Shown here piece by piece: positions 9,946 to 18,927 of a DNA stretch of 45,754 nucleotides. Origin of the DNA: Acidobacteriota bacterium (GTDB taxonomy: Bacteria > Acidobacteriota > UBA6911); contig JAFGSS010000034.1 of NCBI GenBank assembly GCA_016934555.1, forward strand, positions 1 through 45,754, given 5' to 3'. How positions within the stretch are numbered: the first letter of the stretch is position 1; every line of letters starts with the position of its first letter. The translations under genes were made by a program, and so were the position numbers. The notes under the pieces are model-generated. The model ran no database searches. It was given only the letters and a program-made list of their open reading frames with translations, and was not told the DNA's origin.

Positions 9946-10922
9946 GAGAACTCCGTCTCCAGTGAAGCCATCTGCTCGAGATCGTTCTTGTTCCGGTAGA
10001 GGAGGTAGACGACGCCCCCCGGGAGCGAGGACAGGATGATGACGACGCTCGAGAGCACGCCGAGAGCGATGCACGAGGCGGCCGGCACTCCGACGGCGCC
10101 GAAGAGGCTCATGAAGGAATATTCCCTCAGCCCCATGCCGTTGAGGCTGATGGGGATCATGGAGATCAGGGTGATGACGGGGACGAAGACCAGGAAGAGG
10201 AAGAAGGAGAGGCGGATCCCGAGCCCCAGCGCCATGATCGAGGTGACCGAGATGACCAGGATCTGGTTGACGAAGGAGATCGCGAGCGACCCCCAGAGGA
10301 TGCCGGGGTGTTTGCCCATGATCTGGAAGGCGCGGGAGACCAGGTCGATCCTGGTCGCGACGGCGCCCAGGCGCACCCGGTGGAGCAGCCGGATCAGGAG
10401 CCGGTGCAGCCCCGGGGTGAACACCGCCGCGTTTCCCAGCACGAACAGCGCGAAAACGCTCCACAGGATGAGGGTGACGGGGATCCCGGGGACCGAGACC
10501 GGGTAAACCGTCACCGCGGCGCAGGCGAGGATCATCATGGCCAGCATCCCGGCGTCCCGGTCGAGAAACGCGGCGGCCAGGCTCTGGGCATAGCACCGGG
10601 AGGGGCGCCCCGCGTAGTAGACCTTGACGACGTCCCCGCCGATGACGGTGGGGAAGGTCAGGTTGAAGAAGAGGCCGATGCAGTAGATGCCGAACAGGTT
10701 TCCCAGGGACGGCACCGGCATCAGCGGCCGCATCAGCAATCGCCAGCGGTAGATGCAGATGAAATGGGCGACCCAGAGGAGAACGAAGCCCCCGAGCAGG
10801 TAGTCGATGCGCGCGCCCGCGAGCGCGGCGGCGAACTGCCGGAAATCGATCCGCCGGAAGATGTAGGTAAAGAACAGGATCGTGATCGCCAGCTTAGCGG
10901 CGGTAAACAGTTTTGCTTTCAT
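9942..10922 (-). CDS. UPF0104/LPG-synthase-transmembrane family protein, possible flippase
   Basis: Polytopic inner-membrane protein with about seven to eight hydrophobic segments and the family features FNLTFPTVIGGDVVKVYYAG and LISMIPISLNGMGLREYSF. This domain is the membrane half of lysyl-phosphatidylglycerol synthase/AglD-like proteins; there is no C-terminal synthase domain here, so it is the stand-alone form. The ATG at 10922 has GAGGG about ten bases upstream; a GTG at 10940 is possible. It overlaps the end of the GT39 gene by 29 bases and the GT2 gene by four. By context it may move or handle a polyprenyl-linked sugar between the two glycosyltransferases. That role is inference. Confidence 0.82.
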   Translation of the reverse strand: MKAKLFTAAKLAITILFFTYIFRRIDFRQFAAALAGARIDYLLGGFVLLWVAHFICIYRWRLLMRPLMPVPSLGNLFGIYCIGLFFNLTFPTVIGGDVVKVYYAGRPSRCYAQSLAAAFLDRDAGMLAMMILACAAVTVYPVSVPGIPVTLILWSVFALFVLGNAAVFTPGLHRLLIRLLHRVRLGAVATRIDLVSRAFQIMGKHPGILWGSLAISFVNQILVISVTSIMALGLGIRLSFFLFLVFVPVITLISMIPISLNGMGLREYSFMSLFGAVGVPAASCIALGVLSSVVIILSSLPGGVVYLLYRNKNDLEQMASLETEFS

Positions 10923-12609
10923 AAAACGGATCGCCCTCACGGCTTGCGATTTTAGAACACGATCGGTTGGATACCAAGATCAATTCCCGGCCCGGAAACT
11001 TCCCCTTGTCCAGAAGGTTGCCGAACCGGAGCGAAAAAAGGGGTCCCTGGTCCAGAACGCAGAGCTCGGCCCCCCGCCCGAGGAAGTACTCGTAATCGGC
11101 GCGGGACAGGATGCAGAAGACCCGGCCGGGCGAGCGGAAACGCTCGAGCATCCTTTCGGGCTCGGTCTCCTGGAAGATGGGGCGCTCGAGGTAGAAGACC
11201 ATGCTGGGGAGCGAGGCGCGGTAGAACCCGGCGCTGTCCCCGCCGGCGGGGTCCCAGCGCTCGGCGATCACGCGGCAGAACCCTTTCACCGGCCGCAGCG
11301 CCTCCAGGGCGGGTATGTAGGCGGCGGCCCCGAGGAGGTAGACCGACCAGAGCGCGAGCGCGAGCGCGCCGAAGCACCACCCGGGCCGACGCCGGACGGT
11401 GAAGAAGGCCACGGCGAGCGCGCCGGCCGCGAACAGCGCCGTCGGGCCGTACCGGAGCAGGGTCGGGACCGCAGGCATGAAGGCGGTGAAAACGATGGGC
11501 AGGGCCAGCGAAAGCGCCAGCATCAGGGCCGCGGCGCCGCCGTAGGCCCAGGACCAGGCGGCCCCCCGGGCTCGCACCCGTTCGAGCGCCCCGGCGATCA
11601 GGAGGGCGCAGGCGGGGTACATGGGGGCGATGTAGTACTCCTGCTTGTTCTTGGAGAGCGAAAAAACGAGGAAGGTGGCGGCAGCCCAGAAAAGGGGGAG
11701 CCCGGCCGGGGAGGAGCCGGGGGGCCCTTCGCGGCGGAGGCGCCGGAGCGAAAGGAGGGCGGCGACCAGGAGCAGGGACCAGGGAAAGAAGTCGGACAGG
11801 AAGATCGGGATGTAGTAGAGCACGCCGCGGGAGGGCCCCAGGGTCTCCGTGGCGAAGCGCCCCAGGTTGTCGCTGAGGAAGAAGGGGGCGATGTAGTCCC
11901 AGCCGTGCGCCCTCCAGACGGCCAGGTACCAGGGGAGGACCACGGCGGCGACGACGGCGGCCCCCGTAAAGGGGTACGTCTCCGCCGCTTTCCGGCGGCC
12001 GGCCGCGAGCATCCACCCCCCCAGGGCCAGCGCCGGGATGACCAGGGCGATCGGCCCCTTGGTCATGAACCCGAGCCCCAGAAACAGGTAGACGGGGATC
12101 CACCGCCCCCTGCCGCCGCGGCCGAGCGCGCGGAGGATGAAAAAGAGGGCCCCGGTCAGGAAGAACAGGAGGAAGATGTCGATGGGGAGCCGGCGCGCCA
12201 GGATGAAGATCCGGGCCGTGGTCGCCGCGACAACGGCGGCAACGAGACCCGCGCGCGGGCCGTAAAGGAGGCGGGCGCCCCCGTAGCAGAAGAGAAGGAT
12301 GCCGGCCGCCGCGAGGGCGCTCGGGAAGCGGACGGCGAACTCGCCGACCCCGAAGGCCCGGTAGGAAAGGAGGACGATCCAGTAGGTGAGGGGGGGCTTC
12401 TGGACGCGGGGCTCGAAGTTGAAGCGGGGGGCGAGGTAGTCGCCCGTGACCATCATCTCCCTCGGGGTTTCGGCGTAAAAGGCCTCGTTGGCGTCCCAGA
12501 GGGAGGAGACCCCGAGATGGACAAACCATGGGAGCATCAGCGCCGCCAGCAGCAGGGCGTGCCCAAGCGGGGAGTGGATCCAGGATGCGGGCCGGAGCGG
12601 GTTTCCCAT
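10894..12609 (-). CDS. GT39 family membrane glycosyltransferase (ArnT/PMT-like)
   Basis: Integral-membrane enzyme that uses a polyprenyl-phosphate sugar on the periplasmic face to modify lipid A, proteins or glycans. The 571 aa have a first membrane helix, then a periplasmic loop with DANEAFYAETPREMMVTGDY, the acidic catalytic-loop motif of the ArnT/PMT superfamily, then PPLTYWI, about a dozen hydrophobic segments and a soluble C-terminal region (~450-571). The ATG at 12609 lies two bases after the mutS stop. The neighbouring GT2 and UPF0104 genes suggest a complete donor-synthesis, translocation and transfer route. Whether the acceptor is lipid A, as for ArnT, or protein cannot be decided; lipid A is possible because LPS genes are in the window. 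Confidence 0.88.
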   Translation of the reverse strand: MGNPLRPASWIHSPLGHALLLAALMLPWFVHLGVSSLWDANEAFYAETPREMMVTGDYLAPRFNFEPRVQKPPLTYWIVLLSYRAFGVGEFAVRFPSALAAAGILLFCYGGARLLYGPRAGLVAAVVAATTARIFILARRLPIDIFLLFFLTGALFFILRALGRGGRGRWIPVYLFLGLGFMTKGPIALVIPALALGGWMLAAGRRKAAETYPFTGAAVVAAVVLPWYLAVWRAHGWDYIAPFFLSDNLGRFATETLGPSRGVLYYIPIFLSDFFPWSLLLVAALLSLRRLRREGPPGSSPAGLPLFWAAATFLVFSLSKNKQEYYIAPMYPACALLIAGALERVRARGAAWSWAYGGAAALMLALSLALPIVFTAFMPAVPTLLRYGPTALFAAGALAVAFFTVRRRPGWCFGALALALWSVYLLGAAAYIPALEALRPVKGFCRVIAERWDPAGGDSAGFYRASLPSMVFYLERPIFQETEPERMLERFRSPGRVFCILSRADYEYFLGRGAELCVLDQGPLFSLRFGNLLDKGKFPGRELILVSNRSCSKIASREGDPFYESKTVYRR

Positions 12610-12611
12610 GG

Positions 12612-15122
12612 CTAGAAGAGCGACCGCTGTATTTCTTCGATGACGTCTTCGGCGGAGCGTCGGCGCGGGCGTCCCGTCAGGTCGATCTCCTTTTTCTCCA
12701 GCCGCTCCAGGATCCGGTGGGCGCGCGCGAGGACCGCACGCGGCATTCCGGCCAGGCGGGCGACCTCGATGCCGTAGCTCCGGTCGGCCGCCCCCGGCAC
12801 GACCTTGCGCAGGAAGACGATCGACTGTCCCGCCTCCTCGATGGCCATGCAGAGGTTCTTGACCCCGGGGTGCACCTCGGCCAGCTTGGTCAGTTCGTGG
12901 TAGTGGGTGGCGAAAAGGGTCTTGGCCCGGTGGGTGGAGTCCTGGATCAGGTATTCGGCGATCGCCCACGCCAGGGAGAGCCCGTCGAACGTGGCGGTGC
13001 CGCGGCCGACCTCGTCGAGCAGGATCAGGCTCCGGGGGGTGGCCGTGTTCAGGATGTTGGCCGTCTCGATCATCTCGACCATGAAGGTGGAGCGCCCGCG
13101 GGCCAGGTTGTCGGAAGCCCCCACCCGGGTGTAGATGCGGTCCACGCACCCGAGCCGCGCCTCCCGGGCGGGGACGAACGAGCCCATCTGCGCCATGATG
13201 ACGATCAGGGCCGTCTGCCGAAGATAAGTCGATTTGCCCCCCATGTTGGGGCCGGTCAGGATCGCCAGCTGGTCGCCGGTGCAGTCGAGGTGGAGGTCGT
13301 TGGGGATGAAGGGACGGCTCTCCAGTTCCACCACCGGGTGGCGCCCCGCGCGGATCAGGATCTCGTCCCCGCCGGTGAGGGTCGGGCGGACGTAGTCGTT
13401 TTCGAGCGCCGAGAGCGCCAGCGCCGAGTAGACGTCCAGCTCCCCGACCAGCCGGGCGGTGGACTGGACCCGCCCCCCCTCCAGCGCGACCGACCTGCGG
13501 ATCTCCGCGAAGAGCTCCCTTTCGAGGGCGGCGATCCGTTCCTCGGCCCCCAGGACCTTTTCCTCGTAGGCCCGAAGCTCCTCGGTGATGAAGCGTTCGC
13601 AGTTGACCAGCGTCTGCCTGCGGATGTAATGGGGGGGAACCAGGTGGAGGTTGGCTTTCGTGACCTCGATGAAGTAGCCGAAGACCTGGTTGAACTTCAC
13701 CTTGAGGGAGGAGATGCCGGTGCCCTGGCGCTCCCGCGCCTCGAGCGAGGCGATGTAGCCCTTGCCGCTGTGGCGGATCGACCGCAGTTCGTCCAGTTCC
13801 GGGGAGTAGCCCGGGCGGATGACGCCCGGCTCCGCGGCCGAGGAGGGGGGATCGTCGGCGATGGCGTCTTCGATCAGCCGGCAGGAATCCTCCACCGGGT
13901 CGAGCCCCGAGCGGATCTCGCCCAGGCGGGCGGCGCCGAACTCTCCCAGCATCGGCTCCAGGGAGGCGACCGCCCGGAGGGATTGGGCCAGCGCGACGAG
14001 TTCGCGGGGATTGGCGACCCCGACACAGACGCGGCTGATCAGCCGCTCCAGGTCCAGGATCTCCCCCAGGCGGCCGACGAGGCGCCCCAGGGCGGCGACG
14101 CTCGCCGAGAGGGCCCCGACGCAGTCGAGCCGGCGCTCGAGTTCGGGCACGTCCATGAGGGGAAGCAGCAGCCGGCTCTTGAGCAGGCGGGCGCCCATCC
14201 CCGTGCGGGTCCGGTCCAGAAACGACAGCAGCGACCCTTTCCGGGAGCCGTCCAGGGTGGCCACCAGTTCCAGGTTGTTGACGGTGGAAGCGTCGAGCTT
14301 CATGAACTCGGAAGGCTCGAAGAAGCGCAGCGCCGCCACCTTCCCGAGCGCCGAGAGCTGGCTGTCGCGCAGGTAGTGGATCAGAGCGCCTGCTGCCGAG
14401 AGCGCGAGCGGCCGGCCGGCGGCGCCGAACCCGTCGAGGCTGGCCACGCCGAAATGTTCGAGCAGCATGCGCTCGGCATAATCGCGGCTGAAGACCCAGT
14501 CGTCGAGCGGGCTCGCCACCCACTGCTCGGACCACTCCAGCCGGAGTTTCCGGCCCAGATCGTCTCCCGAATTTTCCGGCAGGAGGAGTTCCTTCGGGCC
14601 GAAGCGGGTCAGTTCGTCGATGGTCCTGGGCCAGGCGTCCTCCCCGAGGAATTCCGTGGCGAGAAAATCGGCCGTCGACAGGTCCATGAAAGCGAGCCCC
14701 ACCCCCTGGGGGGCCGCCCAGAGGCTGCCCAGGTAATTGTGGTCCTTCGGTTCCAGCAGCATCTCCTCCACGACCGTCCCGGGGGTCAGGACCCGGGTGA
14801 CCTCGCGCTGGACCAGCTTTTTGGTGCTCCGCGGGTCTTCCACCTGCTCGCAGATGGCGATCTTGTGCCCCTTCTTCATCAGCCGGGCGACATAGCCGTC
14901 GACGGAATGGTGGGGGACTCCGCACATGGGGATGGGGGCGCCGCTCTTGTCCCGGTTTCGCGAGGTGAGCGTGATTTCCAGCTCGCGGGACGCCAGGACG
15001 GCGTCCTCGTAAAACATCTCGTAGAAGTCGCCCAGGCGGAAAAAGACGAGCTTGCCGGGGAAGCGCCGCTTGACCTCGTGGTACTGCTTCATCATCGGGG
15101 TGAGGTCTTCGTTTGCGCTCAT
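12612..15122 (-). CDS. mutS: DNA mismatch repair protein MutS
   Basis: Recognises mismatches and small loops and recruits MutL. I start at the ATG at 15122, giving MSANEDLTPMMKQYHEVKRR, the normal MutS opening; the open frame extends 43 codons upstream but that stretch overlaps the promoter of the divergent tsaB. Length is 836 aa. The mismatch-reading Phe33-X-Glu35 is in GDFYEMF. The connector, lever and clamp domains follow, then Walker A GPNMGGKST (624-632), the Walker B LILLDEVGRGT region and the ATPase signature TFDGLSLAWA. The C-terminus carries a helix-turn-helix-like tail. It is the first gene of a seven-gene minus-strand run. No mutL is in the window. Confidence 0.97.
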   Translation of the reverse strand: MSANEDLTPMMKQYHEVKRRFPGKLVFFRLGDFYEMFYEDAVLASRELEITLTSRNRDKSGAPIPMCGVPHHSVDGYVARLMKKGHKIAICEQVEDPRSTKKLVQREVTRVLTPGTVVEEMLLEPKDHNYLGSLWAAPQGVGLAFMDLSTADFLATEFLGEDAWPRTIDELTRFGPKELLLPENSGDDLGRKLRLEWSEQWVASPLDDWVFSRDYAERMLLEHFGVASLDGFGAAGRPLALSAAGALIHYLRDSQLSALGKVAALRFFEPSEFMKLDASTVNNLELVATLDGSRKGSLLSFLDRTRTGMGARLLKSRLLLPLMDVPELERRLDCVGALSASVAALGRLVGRLGEILDLERLISRVCVGVANPRELVALAQSLRAVASLEPMLGEFGAARLGEIRSGLDPVEDSCRLIEDAIADDPPSSAAEPGVIRPGYSPELDELRSIRHSGKGYIASLEARERQGTGISSLKVKFNQVFGYFIEVTKANLHLVPPHYIRRQTLVNCERFITEELRAYEEKVLGAEERIAALERELFAEIRRSVALEGGRVQSTARLVGELDVYSALALSALENDYVRPTLTGGDEILIRAGRHPVVELESRPFIPNDLHLDCTGDQLAILTGPNMGGKSTYLRQTALIVIMAQMGSFVPAREARLGCVDRIYTRVGASDNLARGRSTFMVEMIETANILNTATPRSLILLDEVGRGTATFDGLSLAWAIAEYLIQDSTHRAKTLFATHYHELTKLAEVHPGVKNLCMAIEEAGQSIVFLRKVVPGAADRSYGIEVARLAGMPRAVLARAHRILERLEKKEIDLTGRPRRRSAEDVIEEIQRSLF

Positions 15123-15202
15123 CTTGTTCTGCTTGCCGACCTGCCGGGAGCCGCTTCGGTTGCCCGCGCCTGTGGCCGGGAGCGGAATCCCGCCACAAAA
15201 CC

Positions 15203-15231
15203 TTGAGGTTAAAGAGGCTGCAGTATATAAT
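15203..15231 (+). promoter_or_regulatory. Sigma-70-type promoter for tsaB-rimI
   Basis: TTGAGG (15203-15208), a 17-base spacer and a perfect TATAAT (15226-15231). Transcription would start near 15238, leaving a leader of only about 12-25 bases. It is the best -10 match noticed in the window and lies in the mutS/tsaB divergent gap. Confidence 0.7.
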
Positions 15232-15250
15232 CCGTATCCTGCGATTGTCA

Positions 15251-15964
15251 ATGACGATGCCCATGAGCGATACCCCCGGAATACTGGCTTTGGACACCTC
15301 CTCCGCGTGCGGCAGCGTGGCGCTGCTCAAGGGGGGGGATCTGCGTGCGGAGGTTCGGACCCGCTCCGGAGGCACCCACTCCGTGTCGCTCCTCCGTTCG
15401 ATCGAGTTCCTGCTCGATCGCGCCGGCTGGGGACCCGGGGACCTGGGCCTGGTCGCCGCAGGCATAGGGCCGGGATCCTTCACCGGGATCCGGATCGGCA
15501 TCAGTACGGCCCTCGGCCTTTCCCAGTCGCTCGGCATACCGTTTGCGGGGGTTTCGGGCCTCGACGTGCTGGCCTGCCAGGCCGCGTGGCTCGGGGGGGA
15601 TATCGGCGTGGCCGTGGACGCGCACCGGGAGGAGGTCTATTACGGCGAATACACCTGCCGCAGCGGCCGCCCGGCCCGATCCGGTCGGCCGGCGCTCTGG
15701 AAGATATCGGAGCTTGAACGCGCGCTCGCGGGCAGGCATTTATATATTGTGAGCGATCTCGGCGCCGCCCCGTGGGGGGGGAGGAGTGTGAAAGCGGCGG
15801 ACGGATGGCCGCGGCGGGTCCCGGCAGACCCGTTCCTGGCGGCCGGTGTCGGCCGCCTGGCGCTCGGACGCAGAAGATACTGGCAAACGGGGGACGCGCC
15901 GGCGGCGGAACCCCTGTACATAAGGCCTCCCGATGCTGTCAGAAACAAAAGCCGCGGACGCTGA
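15251..15964 (+). CDS. tsaB: tRNA threonylcarbamoyladenosine biosynthesis protein TsaB
   Basis: Non-catalytic partner of TsaD in making the universal t6A37 modification on ANN-decoding tRNAs. Key features are ILALDTSSACGSVAL at the N-terminus and GIGPGSFTGIRIGISTALGL, the ASKHA-fold loop typical of TsaB; the TsaD metal-binding histidines are absent. Length is 237 aa from the ATG at 15251. In-frame ATGs at 15257 and 15263 are equally possible, and the last leaves more room after the predicted transcription start near 15238. No clear Shine-Dalgarno is seen at any of them. It overlaps rimI by 32 bases, a common pairing. tsaD, tsaE and tsaC are not in the window. Confidence 0.93.
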   Translation: MTMPMSDTPGILALDTSSACGSVALLKGGDLRAEVRTRSGGTHSVSLLRSIEFLLDRAGWGPGDLGLVAAGIGPGSFTGIRIGISTALGLSQSLGIPFAGVSGLDVLACQAAWLGGDIGVAVDAHREEVYYGEYTCRSGRPARSGRPALWKISELERALAGRHLYIVSDLGAAPWGGRSVKAADGWPRRVPADPFLAAGVGRLALGRRRYWQTGDAPAAEPLYIRPPDAVRNKSRGR

Positions 15965-16430
15965 AGAGGCCGCGCGCTGCTACCTGGCCCGGCTCGAGCT
16001 CGAAGACCTGGCGTCGCTCGAGCCTCTCGAGGAGCGGGTGCACCTCACCTTCTGGGGGGTGGACAACTACCGGAAATTTCTCGAGGATCTCCCCGGGTAT
16101 TTCGGCGCCAAGGCGGTGGTGCTCCCCGACGGGGGGGAAAGGCACCTCGTCGGGTTTTACCTGGCGCGCGCCGTCGACGGGGACCTCGAAGTCCTCAAAC
16201 TGGGGGTGCTCCCCGACCTGCAGCGGAAGGGGATCGGGACGCGGCTGATGGACGCCTGCCGGGCGGAGGGGGTCCGGCGCGGCTGCTCGCGCTGCTTTCT
16301 CGAGGTGAGAAAATCGAACCAGCGCGCCCTCCAGTTTTACCGGGCCCACGGTTTCGGGATCGCCGGGACGCGCGTCAACTACTATACCAATCCGGTCGAG
16401 GACGCCTGGGTGATGGAAAAGAAGCTCTAG
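15933..16430 (+). CDS. rimI: GNAT acetyltransferase, RimI-like
   Basis: Predicted N-alpha-acetyltransferase of the RimI group, which acetylates ribosomal protein S18 in E. coli. The 165 aa show the GNAT fold: a beta-strand LKLGVLPDLQ, then the acetyl-CoA pyrophosphate-binding loop QRKGIG (97-102), LEVRKSNQRALQFYRAHGF and a C-terminal Y-rich strand ending in DAWVMEKKL. ALQFYRAHGF is the conserved motif B region. The N-terminal ~35 residues are longer than in E. coli RimI. The start overlaps the tsaB end, and AAGG lies upstream. RimI naming relies on tsaB linkage and motif similarity, so substrate identity is moderately supported. Confidence 0.85.
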   Translation: MLSETKAADAEEAARCYLARLELEDLASLEPLEERVHLTFWGVDNYRKFLEDLPGYFGAKAVVLPDGGERHLVGFYLARAVDGDLEVLKLGVLPDLQRKGIGTRLMDACRAEGVRRGCSRCFLEVRKSNQRALQFYRAHGFGIAGTRVNYYTNPVEDAWVMEKKL

Positions 16431-16477
16431 GCGTCGCCCGCGGGGCCGGGGCGAGCCGGCGTCTGCTGAAAAAGCTT

Positions 16478-16504
16478 TTGTCCCGGGTCCACTTTGGCTA
16501 AAAT
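16478..16504 (+). promoter_or_regulatory. Weak promoter candidate before the solute-binding lipoprotein gene
   Basis: TTGTCC (16478-16483) and TAAAAT (16499-16504) with a short 15-base spacer. It would give a leader of about 55 bases. The spacer is suboptimal, so confidence is low. Confidence 0.35.
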
Positions 16505-16566
16505 ACGTGCGGCCAGGCTGGTCGACGGTTCGAAGCATCCATGGATCCCGTTTCGAGGAGGTAGGA

Positions 16567-17706
16567 GTGCGAAGCATAAAATATCTGGTTTTGATGGCAA
16601 TCGTAGCGCTTGCGGTTGCGGGCTGTGGCGGCGAGAAAAAAGAGGTGATCCCCCCCGCCGAGGAAAGCATGATGAAGAACAAGGCGGTGCGCATCCTCAC
16701 CTTCGCCGTAAACGCGCCTTTTGAATTCGGCTCCGGAACAGGGGTCCAGGGTTTCGGCGTCGACATCGGCAACGAGATCGCGAAGGACCTGGGCTTTGAG
16801 GCCCGCTGGGTCAAGATCTCGGGTGTGGAGCGGATGTACGAGGTCATGAAGGAGGGGCAGGCCGAGATCCTCCTCTCCTCGACGGAGCTCGACCAGGGCC
16901 GGACCCAGGACTTCGCCTATTCGACCCCCTACTACGAAACGGGCGACGTCATCGCCTTCCAGCGCAAGGAATTCGACATCACGGGCCTGGCCAGCCTTTC
17001 GGGCAAGGCGGTGGGCGTGGCCGAAGGGCGCCCGGCGGACGCCTTCATGGCCTCCCAGACCGAAGCGACGGGCGTCACCATAACCAAGTACCAGACCATC
17101 GACGACGCGCTGGGAGCGCTGAACCGGGGGGAGGTCGACGCCGTGGTGGGTGACGAGCCCTTCATCACCTACAGCAGCGCCCAGAGCTACCCCAACACGA
17201 ACGTGCTCGGCACCCTGGTCAACAAGTACCAGTACGCCGTGGCCGTGAGAAAACCGGAAACCGCGCTGCTGGCCAAGATCAACGCCACCATCGAGCGGAT
17301 GAAGTCCGCGGGGCGGTTGGCCGAACTGGAGGCGCAGTGGATGGGGGACGCCCGCGAACAGGCGGGCAAGCGGGCCGAAGGGGACCGGAAAACGGACGAG
17401 GCCAAGAAGGCGCCCAAGACCATCAACGTCAACATCAACAAGCTGGCCGGGGACTGGAGGATGGACCGGCTCGACGGGTTCAAGTTCGTGCTCGAGGGGG
17501 CCTCGGGGCGTTACGAATCCACCCCCATCCTCACCGAGGGAAACAAGGGGACCTGCCGCTTCGTGCGCCCGGTGCCTCCGGGCGAATACCGGCTCAACAT
17601 CAGCATCCTGAAGCTGGTGACCACGGTCCCGGTTCCCAACCTGGCCAAGACGTCGCTGACCATGGACCTGAACATCGGCCGGGACACGACCATCCGATTC
17701 CGGTAA
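16567..17706 (+). CDS. Family 3 solute-binding lipoprotein with extra C-terminal domain
   Basis: Predicted lipoprotein that binds an amino acid or similar small polar ligand. I start at the GTG at 16567 because AGGAGG lies five bases upstream. Residues 1-20 form a lipoprotein signal ending AVAGC, with Cys20 lipidated. Residues ~38-260 are a periplasmic binding domain of the SBP_bac_3 type, with the ligand-loop pattern ELDQGRTQDFAYSTPYY and GEVDAVVGD. A charged linker (~261-285) leads to a beta-rich ~95-residue C-terminal domain (286-379) containing PPGEYRLNISIL. That extension is not part of the normal family; I do not recognise it with certainty, and it looks like a small Ig- or carboxypeptidase-regulatory-like sandwich. 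No ABC permease or ATPase gene is adjacent. It is followed by htrA and an exported hydrolase. Confidence 0.85.
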   Translation: MRSIKYLVLMAIVALAVAGCGGEKKEVIPPAEESMMKNKAVRILTFAVNAPFEFGSGTGVQGFGVDIGNEIAKDLGFEARWVKISGVERMYEVMKEGQAEILLSSTELDQGRTQDFAYSTPYYETGDVIAFQRKEFDITGLASLSGKAVGVAEGRPADAFMASQTEATGVTITKYQTIDDALGALNRGEVDAVVGDEPFITYSSAQSYPNTNVLGTLVNKYQYAVAVRKPETALLAKINATIERMKSAGRLAELEAQWMGDAREQAGKRAEGDRKTDEAKKAPKTINVNINKLAGDWRMDRLDGFKFVLEGASGRYESTPILTEGNKGTCRFVRPVPPGEYRLNISILKLVTTVPVPNLAKTSLTMDLNIGRDTTIRFR

Positions 17707-17712
17707 CGGGGG

Positions 17713-17744
17713 CGGCCCCCGCCGGGCTCTCCGCGCGGGGGCCG
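17713..17744 (+). repeat. 10-bp GC hairpin directly before the htrA ribosome-binding site
   Basis: CGGCCCCCGC (17713-17722) pairs with GCGGGGGCCG (17735-17744) around a 12-base loop. It sits between the lipoprotein stop and the GGAAGAGG of the protease gene. With no U-tract it is more likely an mRNA processing or translation-modulating hairpin, or a weak terminator. Confidence 0.5.
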
Positions 17745-17752
17745 GAAGAGGC

Positions 17753-18914
<1,162 letters not shown>

Positions 18915-18916
<2 letters not shown>

Positions 18917-18923
18917 GAGAGGG
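18915..18923 (+). promoter_or_regulatory. Shine-Dalgarno pointing to an ATT start for the MBL hydrolase
   Basis: GAGAGAGGG overlaps the htrA stop and ends four bases before ATT at 18928-18930. No in-frame ATG, GTG or TTG lies at proper spacing; the nearest are GTG at 18991 and ATG at 19018, which would both delete the signal peptide. Confidence 0.5.
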
Positions 18924-18927
18924 CGTC

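Noticed and set aside
12528-15206. 892-residue plus-strand frame opposite mutS
   Set aside because: Antisense shadow; all MutS motifs including Walker A are intact on the minus strand.
12610-15537. Upstream extension of the GT39 frame giving a 1,547-residue protein
   Set aside because: The extension runs through mutS in another frame and encodes Pro/Arg/Gly-rich nonsense. The real GT39 protein starts at 12609, just after the mutS stop.
17713-17744. Rho-independent terminator after the binding lipoprotein gene
   Set aside because: The hairpin has no following T-run and overlaps the htrA ribosome-binding region; it was kept only as an inverted repeat.
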